Source: Achromobacter aegrifaciens
GTDB lineage: Bacteria; Pseudomonadota; Gammaproteobacteria; Burkholderiales; Burkholderiaceae_B
Assembly: GCF_902859735.1 (NCBI RefSeq)
Contig: NZ_CADIJY010000002.1
Coordinates: 620,001-684,000, forward strand
Length of the DNA: 64,000 nt
Reading direction: 5' to 3'
Below are positions 8,116-19,294 of the stretch, piece by piece. Position numbers and translations under genes: made by a program. The notes under the pieces are model-generated. The model made no database searches and was not told the DNA's origin. It was given only the letters and a program-made list of their open reading frames with translations. How positions within the stretch are numbered: the first letter of the stretch is position 1; the number at the start of each line of letters is the position of its first letter.

Positions 8116-9270
8116 TCACTCTCCCTGTTCGGCCGGCGCCAGGCGCAGCAACTCGCCTGGCGAGGCGTCCGTCAACACGTACACATAACCGTCCGGCCCT
8201 TGCCGCACATCGCGTATCCGCTGCTTGCGGTCCGTCAGCAGCCACTCCTGGGCCACCACGCGGTCGCCGTCCAAGGTAAGGCGGATGAGATTCTGGTTCG
8301 CCAGTGCGCCGATGAACACGGAATTGCGCCAGGCGGGGAACCGGTCCGCGTTGTAGAAAGCCATGCCGCTGATGGCCGGCGACTTCGGCCACCAGTAGAG
8401 CGGCGGCTCCATGCCGGGCAGCTCCGCTCCCTTGGCTTCGGGGATGGGCTGGCCCGAGTAGTTGATGCCGTGGGTGGCCAGCGGCCAGCCGTAGTTCTTG
8501 CCGCGCTGGACCAGGTTGATTTCGTCGCCGCCGCGCGGTCCGTGCTCGTTTTCCCAGAGCTGGCCGCTCCAGGGGTTGAGCGCCATGCCCTGGGGATTGC
8601 GATGCCCGTAGGACCAGATCTCGGGCCGCGCGCCGGCCTGGCCGACGAAGGGATTGTCGGTCGGCACCGACCCGTCGGCCTTCAGCCGCACCACCTTGCC
8701 CTGCAGCTTGTCCAGATCCTGCGCGGTGGGCCGCTGGTTGTTCTCGCCCAGCGAGATGTACAGATAGCCCTTGCCGTCGAACACCAGGCGCGATCCGTAG
8801 TGCAGGCCCGACGACAGCTTCGGTTGCTGCCGGAACAGCACGCGGAAATCCTCCAGCGCCGAACCATCGGCGGAGAGCTTGCCGCGGCCCACGGCGGTGC
8901 CGCTCTTCGAACCATCGGCCTCGGCATAGGACAGATAGACATACCGGTCCTGCGCGAAGTCGGGCGACAGCGCCACGTCCAGCAGGCCGCCCTGGCCCTG
9001 CGCCGCGACCTTGGGCACGCCGGCCAGCGGCTTGGACAAGCCGCCCGGGATGCGCAGCAGCCTGAGGTTGCCGGGACGCTCGGTAATGAGCACGCCGCCC
9101 TCGGGCAGAAAGGCCATTGCCCAGGGATGATTGAGTCCGCCCACCACGGCCGTGACGCGGGCCGGGACCGATGCGGGTTCGGGCCCCGGCTGCGCGGACG
9201 CGGGCAGCGCCAGCCACAAAGAGAACGACAGGAACAGCGCACGCGTGATCGCGGCGGGACGTGACGGCAT
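8116..9270 (-). CDS. PQQ-dependent soluble sugar dehydrogenase, exported
   Basis: A 384-residue protein with a signal peptide (ALFLSFSLWLALPASAQ) and a six-bladed GSDH propeller. Blade motifs include LNHPWAMAFLPEG, the HYGSR segment, SYGHRNPQGMALNP and ENEHGPRGGDEIN, where the active-site histidine and PQQ/calcium residues sit, and NYGWPL. It should oxidise aldose sugars in the periplasm with PQQ. The ATG at 9270 is preferred over 9276 because GGAG lies 6 nt before it. No PQQ synthesis gene is in the window, so cofactor supply is external to this region. Confidence 0.87.
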   Translation of the reverse strand: MPSRPAAITRALFLSFSLWLALPASAQPGPEPASVPARVTAVVGGLNHPWAMAFLPEGGVLITERPGNLRLLRIPGGLSKPLAGVPKVAAQGQGGLLDVALSPDFAQDRYVYLSYAEADGSKSGTAVGRGKLSADGSALEDFRVLFRQQPKLSSGLHYGSRLVFDGKGYLYISLGENNQRPTAQDLDKLQGKVVRLKADGSVPTDNPFVGQAGARPEIWSYGHRNPQGMALNPWSGQLWENEHGPRGGDEINLVQRGKNYGWPLATHGINYSGQPIPEAKGAELPGMEPPLYWWPKSPAISGMAFYNADRFPAWRNSVFIGALANQNLIRLTLDGDRVVAQEWLLTDRKQRIRDVRQGPDGYVYVLTDASPGELLRLAPAEQGE

Positions 9271-9350
9271 GGGCATCTCCGGCAACGGGTGGCGTACCAT
9301 ATCGGCCAGGAACGGAGATCCCCGTCCTTGCTCTCAGGAGACCCCATCTG

Positions 9351-9962
9351 ATGAAACTGTACTACATGCCCGGCGCGTGCTCGCTCGCTTCCCATATCGT
9401 TCTGGAATGGATCGGCAAACCCTACGAAACGCACAAGCTGAGCCGCGACGAACTCAAGGGCCCGGAGTTCCTGAAGGTCAACCCGCTGGGCGCCGTGCCC
9501 GCCCTGGCGCACGACGGCTGGACCGTCACGCAGAACGCGGCGATCCTCGAGTACCTGGCTGAACACGCGCCTGAACTGCAGTTGCTGGGCGACGGTTCGC
9601 CGCGCTCGCGCGCCGAAGTGCGCCGCTGGCTCGGCTTCATCAACTCGGACATCCACAAGACTTTCTCGATGATCTTCGGTGCGTCGCGTTTCGTCGGCGA
9701 CGAAGGCGCACAGAAGGAGCTGGCCGGCTCGGCTTCCGCGCTGCTGACCAAGCTCTTCGCGCAGCTGAACGCACAGCTCGCCGGCAAGTCCTACCTGACG
9801 GGCGACAAGCCCTCCATCGCCGACGCCTACCTGTACGTGGTGCTGCGCTGGGCGCACGCCAAGGAAGTGAACCTGTCGGGCCTGGACAATCTGGCCGCGT
9901 TCTTCAAGCGCATGGAAGCCGACAAGGGCGTGCAGGCCGCGCTCAAGGCCGAAGGCCTGTAA
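9351..9962 (+). CDS. Glutathione S-transferase (beta class-like)
   Basis: A 203-residue GST. The N-terminus MKLYYMPGACSLASH matches bacterial beta-class enzymes, in which the cysteine of GACS contacts glutathione; FLKVNPLGAVPAL and NAAILEYLAEH complete the glutathione site. The C-terminal helical domain contains GDKPSIADAYLYVVLRW, the N-capping/hydrophobic staple of GSTs. AGGAG lies about 10 nt upstream of the ATG at 9351. It is divergent from the sugar dehydrogenase gene and is followed by a terminator-like hairpin. Confidence 0.9.
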   Translation: MKLYYMPGACSLASHIVLEWIGKPYETHKLSRDELKGPEFLKVNPLGAVPALAHDGWTVTQNAAILEYLAEHAPELQLLGDGSPRSRAEVRRWLGFINSDIHKTFSMIFGASRFVGDEGAQKELAGSASALLTKLFAQLNAQLAGKSYLTGDKPSIADAYLYVVLRWAHAKEVNLSGLDNLAAFFKRMEADKGVQAALKAEGL

Positions 9963-9971
9963 GGTCCGGCC

Positions 9972-9996
9972 GGGCTTGCCCCTCCGGCGCAAGCCC
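9972..9996. terminator. Hairpin between convergent GST and LysR genes
   Basis: GGGCTTGC (9972-9979) pairs perfectly with GCAAGCCC (9989-9996) across a 9-nt loop, filling most of the 34-bp gap between convergent stops. There is no clear T-run, so termination on either strand is inference. Confidence 0.45.
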
Positions 9997-10962
9997 TCAG
10001 CTGGAAGCGCCGGGCGCCAGTTCGCACGGCTCCCCCTCTTCCAGCGTTTTCTTCACCGCCGCCAGAAAGCGCCGCGCCAGCAAGGGCGGCGCGCTCAGAT
10101 TCGAATGCGTGGCCCAGATATCCACGCTGGCCGCCGGCGATATCGGGCGCAAGACCATGTGCGCGGCCTGGTCCGGCGTCACGCACCAGGCATCGACCAG
10201 CGCCGGCCCCAATCCCTGCTGCACGAAAGAACAGGCGGTCACGGGCGAATGCACTTCCACCGCCGCCGCGCAGGCCGGCCCTTCGCCGAAGAAGGGCTTG
10301 AGCGCGCGCGCCAGCGGCGTATCGCGCGGATAGCCGATCCAGGCCGCCGTGGAGAAATCCTCCGGCCGCATCACCTCGCGCGCCGCCAGCGGATGCCCGG
10401 CAGGCAGCGCGCAGACGATGGGCACCCGCGCCAGGCGCACGGACCGCAGATTGGGATGATCGGGCGGCTGCATGGAGACGCCTATGTCCGCCTGGCCCGA
10501 TAGAAAATACGCAGCCAGCTCATCGAAGGTCACGCTGCGGTAATCGACGCGCGCGTCCGCATTGCGGCCGCGGAAGCGATCCAGCGCCATCGGAATGAGG
10601 CGCTGCCCGAAACTGGCGCTGGCGACGATCTTCAGCATGCCCGCGCCCGACTGGCCCAGGCTGGCAGCCAGGTCGTTCACGCGCTGGATGCCGCCATAGA
10701 CCTGCTCCACTTCCGCGTACAGCCGCCGCGCCTCGGCCGTCGGCGAGAGCCGGCTCTTCACGCGCTCGAACAGCTTGTAGCCCAACCGGCTCTCGGTCAG
10801 CGCCAGCACGCGGCTGACCGCGGGTTGCGATACATGCAGCATGCGGCCCGCGCCGCTGATCGATCCGGCCATCATGATGGCGCGGAACACCTCGATCTGG
10901 CGCAGGTTCAAAGGCCGTCCGGCAGTGGGTCCGACCTCGTCCGCATAGGCATGCTCATCCAT
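9997..10962 (-). CDS. LysR-family regulator beside the D-amino-acid operon
   Basis: A 321-residue LysR protein. The HTH spans about residues 18-77 (LRQIEVFRAIMMAGSISGAG through LGYKLFERVKSRLSPT), and a periplasmic-binding-like effector domain follows. The ATG at 10962 gives a short polar leader before LNLRQIEVF; frame extensions upstream enter the divergent promoter. It is divergent from the Bug/D-aminoacylase/racemase operon starting 133 bp away and most likely regulates it. The effector is unknown but an N-acyl or free D-amino acid is a reasonable guess. Confidence 0.88.
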   Translation of the reverse strand: MDEHAYADEVGPTAGRPLNLRQIEVFRAIMMAGSISGAGRMLHVSQPAVSRVLALTESRLGYKLFERVKSRLSPTAEARRLYAEVEQVYGGIQRVNDLAASLGQSGAGMLKIVASASFGQRLIPMALDRFRGRNADARVDYRSVTFDELAAYFLSGQADIGVSMQPPDHPNLRSVRLARVPIVCALPAGHPLAAREVMRPEDFSTAAWIGYPRDTPLARALKPFFGEGPACAAAVEVHSPVTACSFVQQGLGPALVDAWCVTPDQAAHMVLRPISPAASVDIWATHSNLSAPPLLARRFLAAVKKTLEEGEPCELAPGASS

Positions 10963-11095
10963 TTTTTCCCCTGGCAAATCAGCGCCAAACCGATAACGCC
11001 CGATTATAGGTTTTCGACATTTTTCGATGAGGGCGCGCAGAGACGCGGGGTGTAACCTGCCCGCCTCAACACCACAAAACCAAGGGGAATCCACC

Positions 11096-12073
11096 ATGCG
11101 TAGCAAACTCTTCCGCGGCCTTTCCGCGTTGGCGCTCGGCGCCGCCATGTCGGCCGCCGCCACCGCCGGCGCGTATCCCGACAAGCCCATCACCTTCGTG
11201 GTGCCCTCGGCCGCGGGCGGTTCGCCCGACGTGCTGTCGCGCCTGATCACGACCCAGCTGGCGCGCGACACCGGCGCCACGGTGGTGGTCGAGAACCGCC
11301 CCGGCGCCGCCGGCAACATCGGCATCGCCCTGGTCAAGCGCGCCGCGCCCGACGGCTACACGGTCGGCTACGGCAACATCAACACGCTGGCCGTGAACCG
11401 TTCGCTGTTCAAGCGCCTGCCCTACGACGTGGACGCGGACCTGACGCCCGTAGCCCATCTGTTCGACCTGTACAACGCGCTTATCGTGCCGGCCGACTCC
11501 CCCGTCAAGAGCGTGCAGGACCTGATCGACCGCGCCCGCAAGGAACCCGGCCGCCTGTCCTATGGCGCCTCGGGCGTGGGCACGACCGGCCACATGGGCG
11601 GCGAACTCTTCAAGAGCATGGCCAAGATCAACGTCATGTTCATCCCCTACAACGGCGGTCCCGCCGCCATCCAGGACCTGCTGGGCGGCCGCCTGGACTA
11701 CCTGTTCGTCAACACCTCGGAAGCGACCCCGCTGGTCAAGAGCGGCAAGGTCCGTGCCATCGGCGTAAGCAGCCTGAAGCGCCTGGCGCTGATGCCCGAG
11801 GTGCCCACGCTGGACGAAGCCGGCCTGAAGGGCTACGAAACCGTGGCCTGGGGCGGCGTGGTCGCGCCCAAGGGCACCCCGCCGGAAGTGGTCGCCACGT
11901 TGAACGCCGCCATCCAGAAGGCGCTGCAGGCGCCTGAAGTCCGCACCGGCCTGGCCACGCTGGGCGCCGAACCGGCCAGCGGCTCGCCCGCCGACTTCAA
12001 GCAGCTGATCGACCGCGAAACCGCCAAATGGCAACAGATCATCGACGGCGCCGGCATCGAGAAACTCGACTGA
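11096..12073 (+). CDS. Bug/TctC-family periplasmic binding protein
   Basis: A 325-residue tripartite-tricarboxylate receptor homologue. The signal peptide ends near residue 22 (MSAAATAGAYP), then comes PDKPITFVVPSAAGGSPDVLSRL, the family's ligand-binding loop, and RPGAAGNIG. The stop overlaps the start of the D-aminoacylase gene as TGATG, so the two are translationally coupled. No TctA or TctB membrane gene is present, as is usual for the expanded Bug set of Bordetella/Achromobacter. Genomic context suggests an N-acyl-D-amino acid or acidic D-amino acid as ligand. Confidence 0.88.
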   Translation: MRSKLFRGLSALALGAAMSAAATAGAYPDKPITFVVPSAAGGSPDVLSRLITTQLARDTGATVVVENRPGAAGNIGIALVKRAAPDGYTVGYGNINTLAVNRSLFKRLPYDVDADLTPVAHLFDLYNALIVPADSPVKSVQDLIDRARKEPGRLSYGASGVGTTGHMGGELFKSMAKINVMFIPYNGGPAAIQDLLGGRLDYLFVNTSEATPLVKSGKVRAIGVSSLKRLALMPEVPTLDEAGLKGYETVAWGGVVAPKGTPPEVVATLNAAIQKALQAPEVRTGLATLGAEPASGSPADFKQLIDRETAKWQQIIDGAGIEKLD

Positions 12074-13539
12074 TGAGCGCGCGCATGCTGCAAGCAGACT
12101 TCATCGTGGCAGGCGCCACGCTCGTCGACGGCACCGGCGGCCCTGCCCGCCAGGGCGACCTGGCCGTGCATGACGGCCGCATCGCCGCGGTGGGCGAGTT
12201 CGCCCGCCCGGCCGGCGTGCCGGTCATCGACGCCAGCGGCCTGGCGCTGGCGCCTGGCTTCATCGACTCCCATACCCACGACGACGGCTACCTGCTGGCG
12301 CACCCGGACATGCTGCCCAAGGTCTCGCAGGGCATCACCACCGTGGTCACCGGCAATTGCGGCATCAGCCTGGCCCCGTTGGATGGCACTGCCATCCCGC
12401 AGCCGCTGGACCTGCTGGGTCCGGCCGAACTGTTCCGTTTCAGCACCTTCCGCGCCTGGATGGACGCACTGCGCGCCACGCCCGCCGCCGTCAACGTGGC
12501 GCCGCTGGTCGGCCACACCACGCTGCGCGTGGCGGTCATGGACGACACCTCGCGCGCCGCCGACGCGGACGAACGCGCCGCCATGCGCGCGCTGCTGCAA
12601 GAAGCACTGGACGCGGGCGCCTTCGGCGTTTCCACCGGCACCTTCTATCCGCCGGCCAGCGCGGCGCCCACCGACGAGATCATCGAGGTCTGCGCGCCGT
12701 TGCGCGGCCGTCCCGGCGTCTACGCCACGCATCTGCGCGACGAGGCCGACCACATCGTTGCGGCCATGGAAGAAGCGCTGCTGATCGGCCGCGAACTCGA
12801 CTGCCGCGTGGTGTTCTCGCACCACAAGCTGGCCGGCGAGCGCAACCACGGCCGCAGCCGCGAAACCCTGGACCTGATCAACCGCGCCGCCGCCACCCAG
12901 GCGGTGTGCCTGGATTGCCATCCCTACCCCGCCACCTCCACCATGTTGCGGCTGGACCGCGCGCGCCTGGCCAGCCGCACCATGATCACCTGGTCCAAGG
13001 GCTACCCCGAAGCCACCGGCCGCGACTTCAGCGAAGTCATGGCCGAACTGAGCCTGGACGACGAAGCGGCCATCGCACGGCTCGCGCCCGCCGGCGCCAT
13101 CTATTTCCTGATGGATCCGGCCGACGTCGGCCGCATCTTCTCGCATCCACTGACCATGGTGGGCTCGGACGGCCTGCCCTTCGATCCGCATCCGCACCCC
13201 CGCCAATGGGGCACCTTCACCAACGTGCTGCGCGCCATGGTGCGTGAACAGCGCCTGCTGACGCTGGAAACCGCCATCCACAAAATGACCGGCCTGGCCG
13301 CGGACCAATACGGCATCGCCGAGCGCGGCCTGTTGCGGGAGGGGTATCATGCTGATCTGGTGCTGTTCGATCCCGCCACCGTGACAGATGTGGCCACTTT
13401 TTCAGCTCCCATTCAGGCAAGCCAGGGCATCCAAGCGGTTTGGGTCAACGGCAGGCAGGTCTGGGACGGGGAACGGACCAGCGCCGAACGCCAGGGCCAG
13501 GTCTTGACGCCCGGGACGGCATTAGCTCGGAGTAAATAA
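12073..13539 (+). CDS. N-acyl-D-amino-acid deacylase (D-aminoacylase)
   Basis: A 488-residue amidohydrolase-superfamily enzyme. GFIDSHTHDDGYLL carries the first HxH metal pair; TTVVTGNCGISLAP is the strongly conserved segment with the cysteine ligand typical of D-aminoacylases; FSHHK, DCHPYPA and GSDGLPFD supply the remaining metal and catalytic residues. The closing GVxADLVLFDPATV-like stretch folds back on the beta domain. It should hydrolyse N-acyl-D-amino acids to the free D-amino acid and a carboxylate. Upstream coupling to a Bug protein and a downstream Asp/Glu racemase gene support this role. Confidence 0.9.
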   Translation: MSARMLQADFIVAGATLVDGTGGPARQGDLAVHDGRIAAVGEFARPAGVPVIDASGLALAPGFIDSHTHDDGYLLAHPDMLPKVSQGITTVVTGNCGISLAPLDGTAIPQPLDLLGPAELFRFSTFRAWMDALRATPAAVNVAPLVGHTTLRVAVMDDTSRAADADERAAMRALLQEALDAGAFGVSTGTFYPPASAAPTDEIIEVCAPLRGRPGVYATHLRDEADHIVAAMEEALLIGRELDCRVVFSHHKLAGERNHGRSRETLDLINRAAATQAVCLDCHPYPATSTMLRLDRARLASRTMITWSKGYPEATGRDFSEVMAELSLDDEAAIARLAPAGAIYFLMDPADVGRIFSHPLTMVGSDGLPFDPHPHPRQWGTFTNVLRAMVREQRLLTLETAIHKMTGLAADQYGIAERGLLREGYHADLVLFDPATVTDVATFSAPIQASQGIQAVWVNGRQVWDGERTSAERQGQVLTPGTALARSK

Positions 13540-13540
13540 C

Positions 13541-14275
13541 GTGAACAGCTATTCCCAGGGTTGTTACCTGGGTGTATTGGGCGGCATGGGCCCCATGGCG
13601 GGCGCCGCCTTTGCCCTGCGCCTGGCGGCATTGACGCCCGCCGCGATCGACCAGCAGCACATCCCTACGCTGCTGCGCAACGACCCCCGCATTCCCGACC
13701 GGTCCAGCGCCTACATGGCGGGCGGCGAAAATCCTCTGCCCTACATGCAGGAAGGCGTGCGCTTTCTGCAGAACGCCGGCGCGCAGCTCATCGCCATCCC
13801 GTGCAACACGGCCCACCTCTGGTACGACCAGATCGCTGCGTCCACCGACCTGCCCGTGCTGCACATCATCCAGGCCGTCATCGACGACCTGCGGCGTCTG
13901 GGCTTGCCCACCGGCCGCATCGGCCTGATGGGCACCGCCGCCACGCTCAAGCTGGGCCTCTATCAGCAGCATCTGGAAGCGCAAGGCTATGAGTGCATCG
14001 TGCCCGACGACGACGAAGTCGAACGCTATTGCATGGGCTCGATCCGCGCGGTCAAGGCCAATCGCCTGGAAGACGCCTACGCGCCAGCCGCCGAATGCAT
14101 CGCCCGCCTCAAGGCGCGCGGCGCGGACGCCGTGGTGCTGGGCTGCACCGAACTGCCCCTCGCCGTGCCGCACGCGCTGCGCCCCAGCCTGGGCGTGACG
14201 CTGACCGACTCCATCGACGCGCTGGCGCGAGCCGCAATCGCGCATTACCAGGCCGAACAGCTGCTGGCGGCCTGA
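13541..14275 (+). CDS. Aspartate/glutamate racemase family protein
   Basis: A 244-residue cofactor-independent racemase. The two catalytic cysteines are C88 (IPCNTAH) and C202 (LGCTELP), and the N-terminal LGVLGGMGPMAG is the family signature. Translation begins at a GTG (13541) with GGAG 9 nt upstream, one base after the deacylase stop. It would interconvert D- and L-aspartate or -glutamate in the cytoplasm, so the product of the neighbouring D-aminoacylase can enter central metabolism. Hydantoin or other amino-acid racemases of this superfamily are alternatives. Confidence 0.88.
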   Translation: MNSYSQGCYLGVLGGMGPMAGAAFALRLAALTPAAIDQQHIPTLLRNDPRIPDRSSAYMAGGENPLPYMQEGVRFLQNAGAQLIAIPCNTAHLWYDQIAASTDLPVLHIIQAVIDDLRRLGLPTGRIGLMGTAATLKLGLYQQHLEAQGYECIVPDDDEVERYCMGSIRAVKANRLEDAYAPAAECIARLKARGADAVVLGCTELPLAVPHALRPSLGVTLTDSIDALARAAIAHYQAEQLLAA

Positions 14276-14307
14276 GCCCGCGGCCCCTTCCCCGCGCCAA
14301 ACAGGCG

Positions 14308-14335
14308 AAAAAAAAGGCGCATTTTCCAATGCGCC
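14308..14335 (-). terminator. Intrinsic terminator of the liv operon
   Basis: GGCGCATT (14316-14323) and AATGCGCC (14328-14335) form a perfect 8-bp stem with a 4-nt loop; an A8 run at 14308-14315 becomes a U8 tract on the minus strand. It lies 28 bp past the livF stop. Confidence 0.85.
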
Positions 14336-14362
14336 CCAATTTCCCTTCGCGGGGAACAGCAA

Positions 14363-15063
<701 letters not shown>

Positions 15064-15064
<1 letters not shown>

Positions 15065-15831
15065 TACTCTTCCCCCAGGTACGCCTTGATGACGCGCTCG
15101 TCGTTGCGCACCTGCTCGGGGGTGCCGGTAGTGATGGGCTTGCCGTGCTCCATGACCAGGATGCGGTCGGAAATGCCCATGATCAGGCTCATGTCGTGCT
15201 CGATCAGCAGCACCGCGACGCCGAATTCGCGCCGCAACTGGTCGATCAGCGACTGCAGATCGCGCTTTTCCTGAGGGTTCAGGCCCGCCGCCGGTTCGTC
15301 CAGCATCAGCAGACGCGGCTTGGTGATCATGCAGCGCGCGATCTCCAGGCGGCGCTGGTGGCCGTAGGCCAGGTTGCCCGCCTCGCGGTTGGCGAACTCG
15401 CGCAAGCCCATGAAATCCAGCCATTGCGCGGCGCGCGCCAGCGCGTCGGTCTCGGACTGGCGATAGGACTTGAGCTTGAGCAGGCCCGGCAAAAGCCGCG
15501 ACTCCACCTGGGTGTGCTGCGCCACCAGCAGGTTCTCCAGCACGGTCAGCTGCTTGAACAGGCGCACGTTCTGGAACGTGCGCACCAGCCCATGGCGCGC
15601 CACCTTGTGGCTGGGCAGACCGGTGATGGCCTTGCCGTCCATGGTGATGTCGCCCGCCGTCGGCGCATAGAAACCGCCCACGCAGTTGAACACCGTGGTC
15701 TTGCCTGCCCCGTTGGGGCCGATGATGGCGAACACCTCGTCGGATTTGACTTCGAACGCCACGCTGTCCACGGCCAACAGGCCGCCGAACCGCATGGTGA
15801 GCCCGGATACTTTCAGCAATGCCTCGCTCAT
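15064..15831 (-). CDS. livG: Branched-chain amino acid ABC transporter ATPase LivG
   Basis: A 255-residue ABC ATPase with Walker [10 protein letters not shown], the longer insertion before the signature that separates LivG from LivF, a divergent signature region [15 protein letters not shown] and Walker [15 protein letters not shown]. The C-terminal VIKAYLGEE is the LivG-type tail. It overlaps livM by four bases (ATGA) and livF by one, indicating a single translationally coupled operon. Confidence 0.95.
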
Positions 15832-17062
15832 TTAGCCAACTCCACATGGGGACGCTTCATGGGCAACAACCCCTGCGGACGCCACATCATCATCAATACC
15901 ATCACCAGGCCGAACATCAGCATCCGGTATTCGGCGAATTCGCGCGCCACTTCCGGCAGCACCGTCAGCAGCACGGCCGCCAGGATAACGCCCACCTGCG
16001 AGCCCATGCCGCCCAGCACCACGATGGCCAGGATCAGCGCCGATTCGATGAAGGTGAAGGACTCCGGATTCACCATGCCCTGGCGCGCCGCGAAGAACGC
16101 GCCGCCAAAGCCGGCGAACATGGCGCCCAGCGTGAACGCCGACAGCTTGATCCGCGTGGGATTCAGCCCCAGCGAACGGCAGGCGATCTCGTCCTCGCGC
16201 AGCGCTTCCCATGCGCGTCCAACCGGCATGCGGATCAGTCGGGTGGAGACGAACAGCGTCACCAGCGCCAGCAGCAGCGCCATGAGGTACAGGTACACCA
16301 CCATGTCCTGGTTCTGGAAATTCCAGCCCATGAATTCATGGAAAGTGGTGCCGCCTTCGGTGCTGGCGCGACGCGTCATTTCCAGGCCGAACACCGTCGG
16401 CTTGGGAATGCCCGAGATGCCGTCCGGACCGCCGGTCAGCGTGTTCAGGTTGATCAGCAAGAGGCGGATCATTTCACCAAAGCCCAGCGTCACGATGGCG
16501 AGGTAGTCGCCGCGCAACCGCAATACCGGAAAGCCCAGGATGAAACCGAACAGCGCGGCCATGGCGCCCGAGAACGGCAGCGCTTCCCAGAAGCTCCAGC
16601 CGCCCCAGTGGTACAGCAAGGCATAGGTATAGGCGCCGACGGCATAAAAGCCCACGAAGCCCAGGTCCAGCAGGCCGGCAAAACCCACCACGATGTTCAG
16701 GCCCAGGCCCAGCATCACGTAGATCAGCACCAGCGTGGCGATGTCCACCGAGCTGCGCCCGGCGAAGAACGGCCAGATGACCGCGATGGCCAACAGCAGA
16801 ATGGCGAGCGGCTTGTGGCTCTTGGCCGGCGCGGCCGGCAAGGTCGGCAGGCCCGTCTTCAGCTTCTGGAACGGCTTGGCGATCCAGGGGCGCAGCAACT
16901 GGAACACGAACACGATCGCGGCGGCAATCGCCACCAGCGACCAGTTCGATTCCATCGTGGTGCGGGCGCCCTGCCGGATCAGTTGCAGGCCGAAGACGGG
17001 GGTGACGATGACAGCCGTCAGCACGGCCGCCATCGTGGCGTTTTTCAGATTGTTGTTCGACA

Positions 17063-17063
<1 letters not shown>
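15828..17063 (-). CDS. livM: Branched-chain amino acid ABC transporter permease LivM
   Basis: A 411-residue permease close in length to enterobacterial LivM and carrying its extra N-terminal hydrophobic segment (about residues 1-100) before the core. The core includes [16 protein letters not shown] and the coupling region [22 protein letters not shown]-like sequence near residues 180-205. The start overlaps the livH stop by one base. It should form the heterodimeric membrane channel with LivH. Confidence 0.94.
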
Positions 17064-17989
<926 letters not shown>

Positions 17990-18008
17990 TATTTCTCTTG
18001 CTCCAAAT

Positions 18009-18046
18009 GGTTCCGGCCCCGGTGGAGAGACCCGGAGCCGGAAACC
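18009..18046 (-). terminator. Stem-loop between livJ and livH (attenuator-like)
   Basis: GGTTCCGGC (18009-18017) pairs with GCCGGAAACC (18037-18046) with one bulged A. The hairpin ends 19 nt before the livH start. There is no U-tract on the minus strand, so it may stabilise the livJ message or reduce read-through rather than act as a full terminator. Confidence 0.45.
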
Positions 18047-18178
18047 TGGGCGTATTTTATAAGGGCCTGGCATCTGCGCCCGCCGGCCGCACAGCGCTTT
18101 TGGCGCTTCGCTACGCGGATTACGGCAGAACGTGGACGACAGGCCCTACACGCCGGCGACGCCGGCGGGATCGCGAGT

Positions 18179-19294
18179 TTACAGCTGGGTCTTCTTGCCG
18201 TCCTTATCCCATTTGTAGACGGCGAACTCGAAGTTCTTCAGGTCGCCCTTGGCGTCGTACTCGACCGGGCCGATGCCGGTGGAGAACTTGGTCTTGTGCA
18301 TGTAGTCAGCCACCTTGGCGGGGTCTTCGCCCACCGCGTTGATGCTGTCGGCCAGGATCTGCACGGCGGCGTACGCCGGCATCTGGAAGGCGCCGTCCGG
18401 ATCGCGCTTGGCGTCCTTGAAGGCCTTCACGATGCTCTCGTTGCCGGGCAGCTTGGTGAAGTCGGCCGGCAGCGTGACCAGCAGGCCGTCGATGGCCGGG
18501 CCGGCGATCGCCACCAGATCCTGGTTGGCGGTGCCTTCCGGACCCATGAACTGGACCTTCAGGCCCTGTTCACGCGACTGGCGCAGCAACAGACCCAGTT
18601 CGGGGTGGTAGCCGCCGAAATAGACCAGATCCACGCCAGCCGACTTGAGCTTGGTGATGATGGCCGAGTAGTCGCTGTCGCCGACGTTGATGCCTTCGAA
18701 CATGGCGACGTTCACGCCTTCCTTGCCCAGCGAATCGCGGACCTGGGTGGCCACGCCCGAACCGTAGGTCTGCTTGTCATGCAGCACGGCGACCTTCTTG
18801 GGCTTCAGGGTCTTGGCGATGTAGTTGGCGGCGTACGGGCCTTGCTGGTCGTCGCGGCCGATGGTGCGGAAGAAGAAATGCGGCTTGATCGTGTCGGTGA
18901 CCAGCGGCGAGGTCGCGCCCGGGGTGATGCCGACGATGCCCTCTTCCTCGTAGACCTTCACGGCGGCCACGGTCACGCCCGAGCACGCATGGGCCACGGC
19001 GAACTTGGCGCCGGAATTGACCACGCGGTTGGCGGCCGGCACGGCCTGCTTGGGTTCGCAGCCGTCGTCGATGAGGATGGGTTCGAGCTTCTTGCCCTTG
19101 ACGCCGCCCTTGGCGTTGATGGTCTCGATCGCGGTCAATGCGCCGGCCTGGATCTGGTCGCCGTATTGCGTATTGGGGCCGGTCATGGGCTGGGGAATGC
19201 CGATCTTGATCGTGTCGGCGGCGTGCGCGGCGCCAGCCAAGGCAAGTGCCCCAAGCGCCATGGCTACCGGGGTAAGGCGATTCAGAAACTTCAT
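18179..19294 (-). CDS. livJ: Branched-chain amino acid binding protein LivJ/LivK-like
   Basis: A 371-residue periplasmic binding protein. The signal peptide ends at AGAAHAA (about residue 26), followed by DTIKIGIPQPMTGPNTQYG. DDGCEPKQAVPAANRVV and HACSG hold the conserved disulphide pair of Leu/Ile/Val-binding proteins. It is upstream of livHMGF on the same strand and should deliver the ligand to that transporter. It closely resembles the second binding protein encoded at 30196-31323, so the two may share LivHMGF. Confidence 0.93.
   Translation of the reverse strand: MKFLNRLTPVAMALGALALAGAAHAADTIKIGIPQPMTGPNTQYGDQIQAGALTAIETINAKGGVKGKKLEPILIDDGCEPKQAVPAANRVVNSGAKFAVAHACSGVTVAAVKVYEEEGIVGITPGATSPLVTDTIKPHFFFRTIGRDDQQGPYAANYIAKTLKPKKVAVLHDKQTYGSGVATQVRDSLGKEGVNVAMFEGINVGDSDYSAIITKLKSAGVDLVYFGGYHPELGLLLRQSREQGLKVQFMGPEGTANQDLVAIAGPAIDGLLVTLPADFTKLPGNESIVKAFKDAKRDPDGAFQMPAYAAVQILADSINAVGEDPAKVADYMHKTKFSTGIGPVEYDAKGDLKNFEFAVYKWDKDGKKTQL

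Noticed and set aside
7472-9217. A single long minus-strand protein that would fuse a new N-terminal domain to the GST
   Set aside because: The extra N-terminal part is an out-of-frame reading of the sugar dehydrogenase gene; the GST has a good ATG at 8110.
18062-18147. Long-range inverted repeat AGGGCCTG/CAGGCCCT between livJ and livH
   Set aside because: Perfect over 8 bp, but the 70-bp spacing is large and chance matches are common at this GC content.
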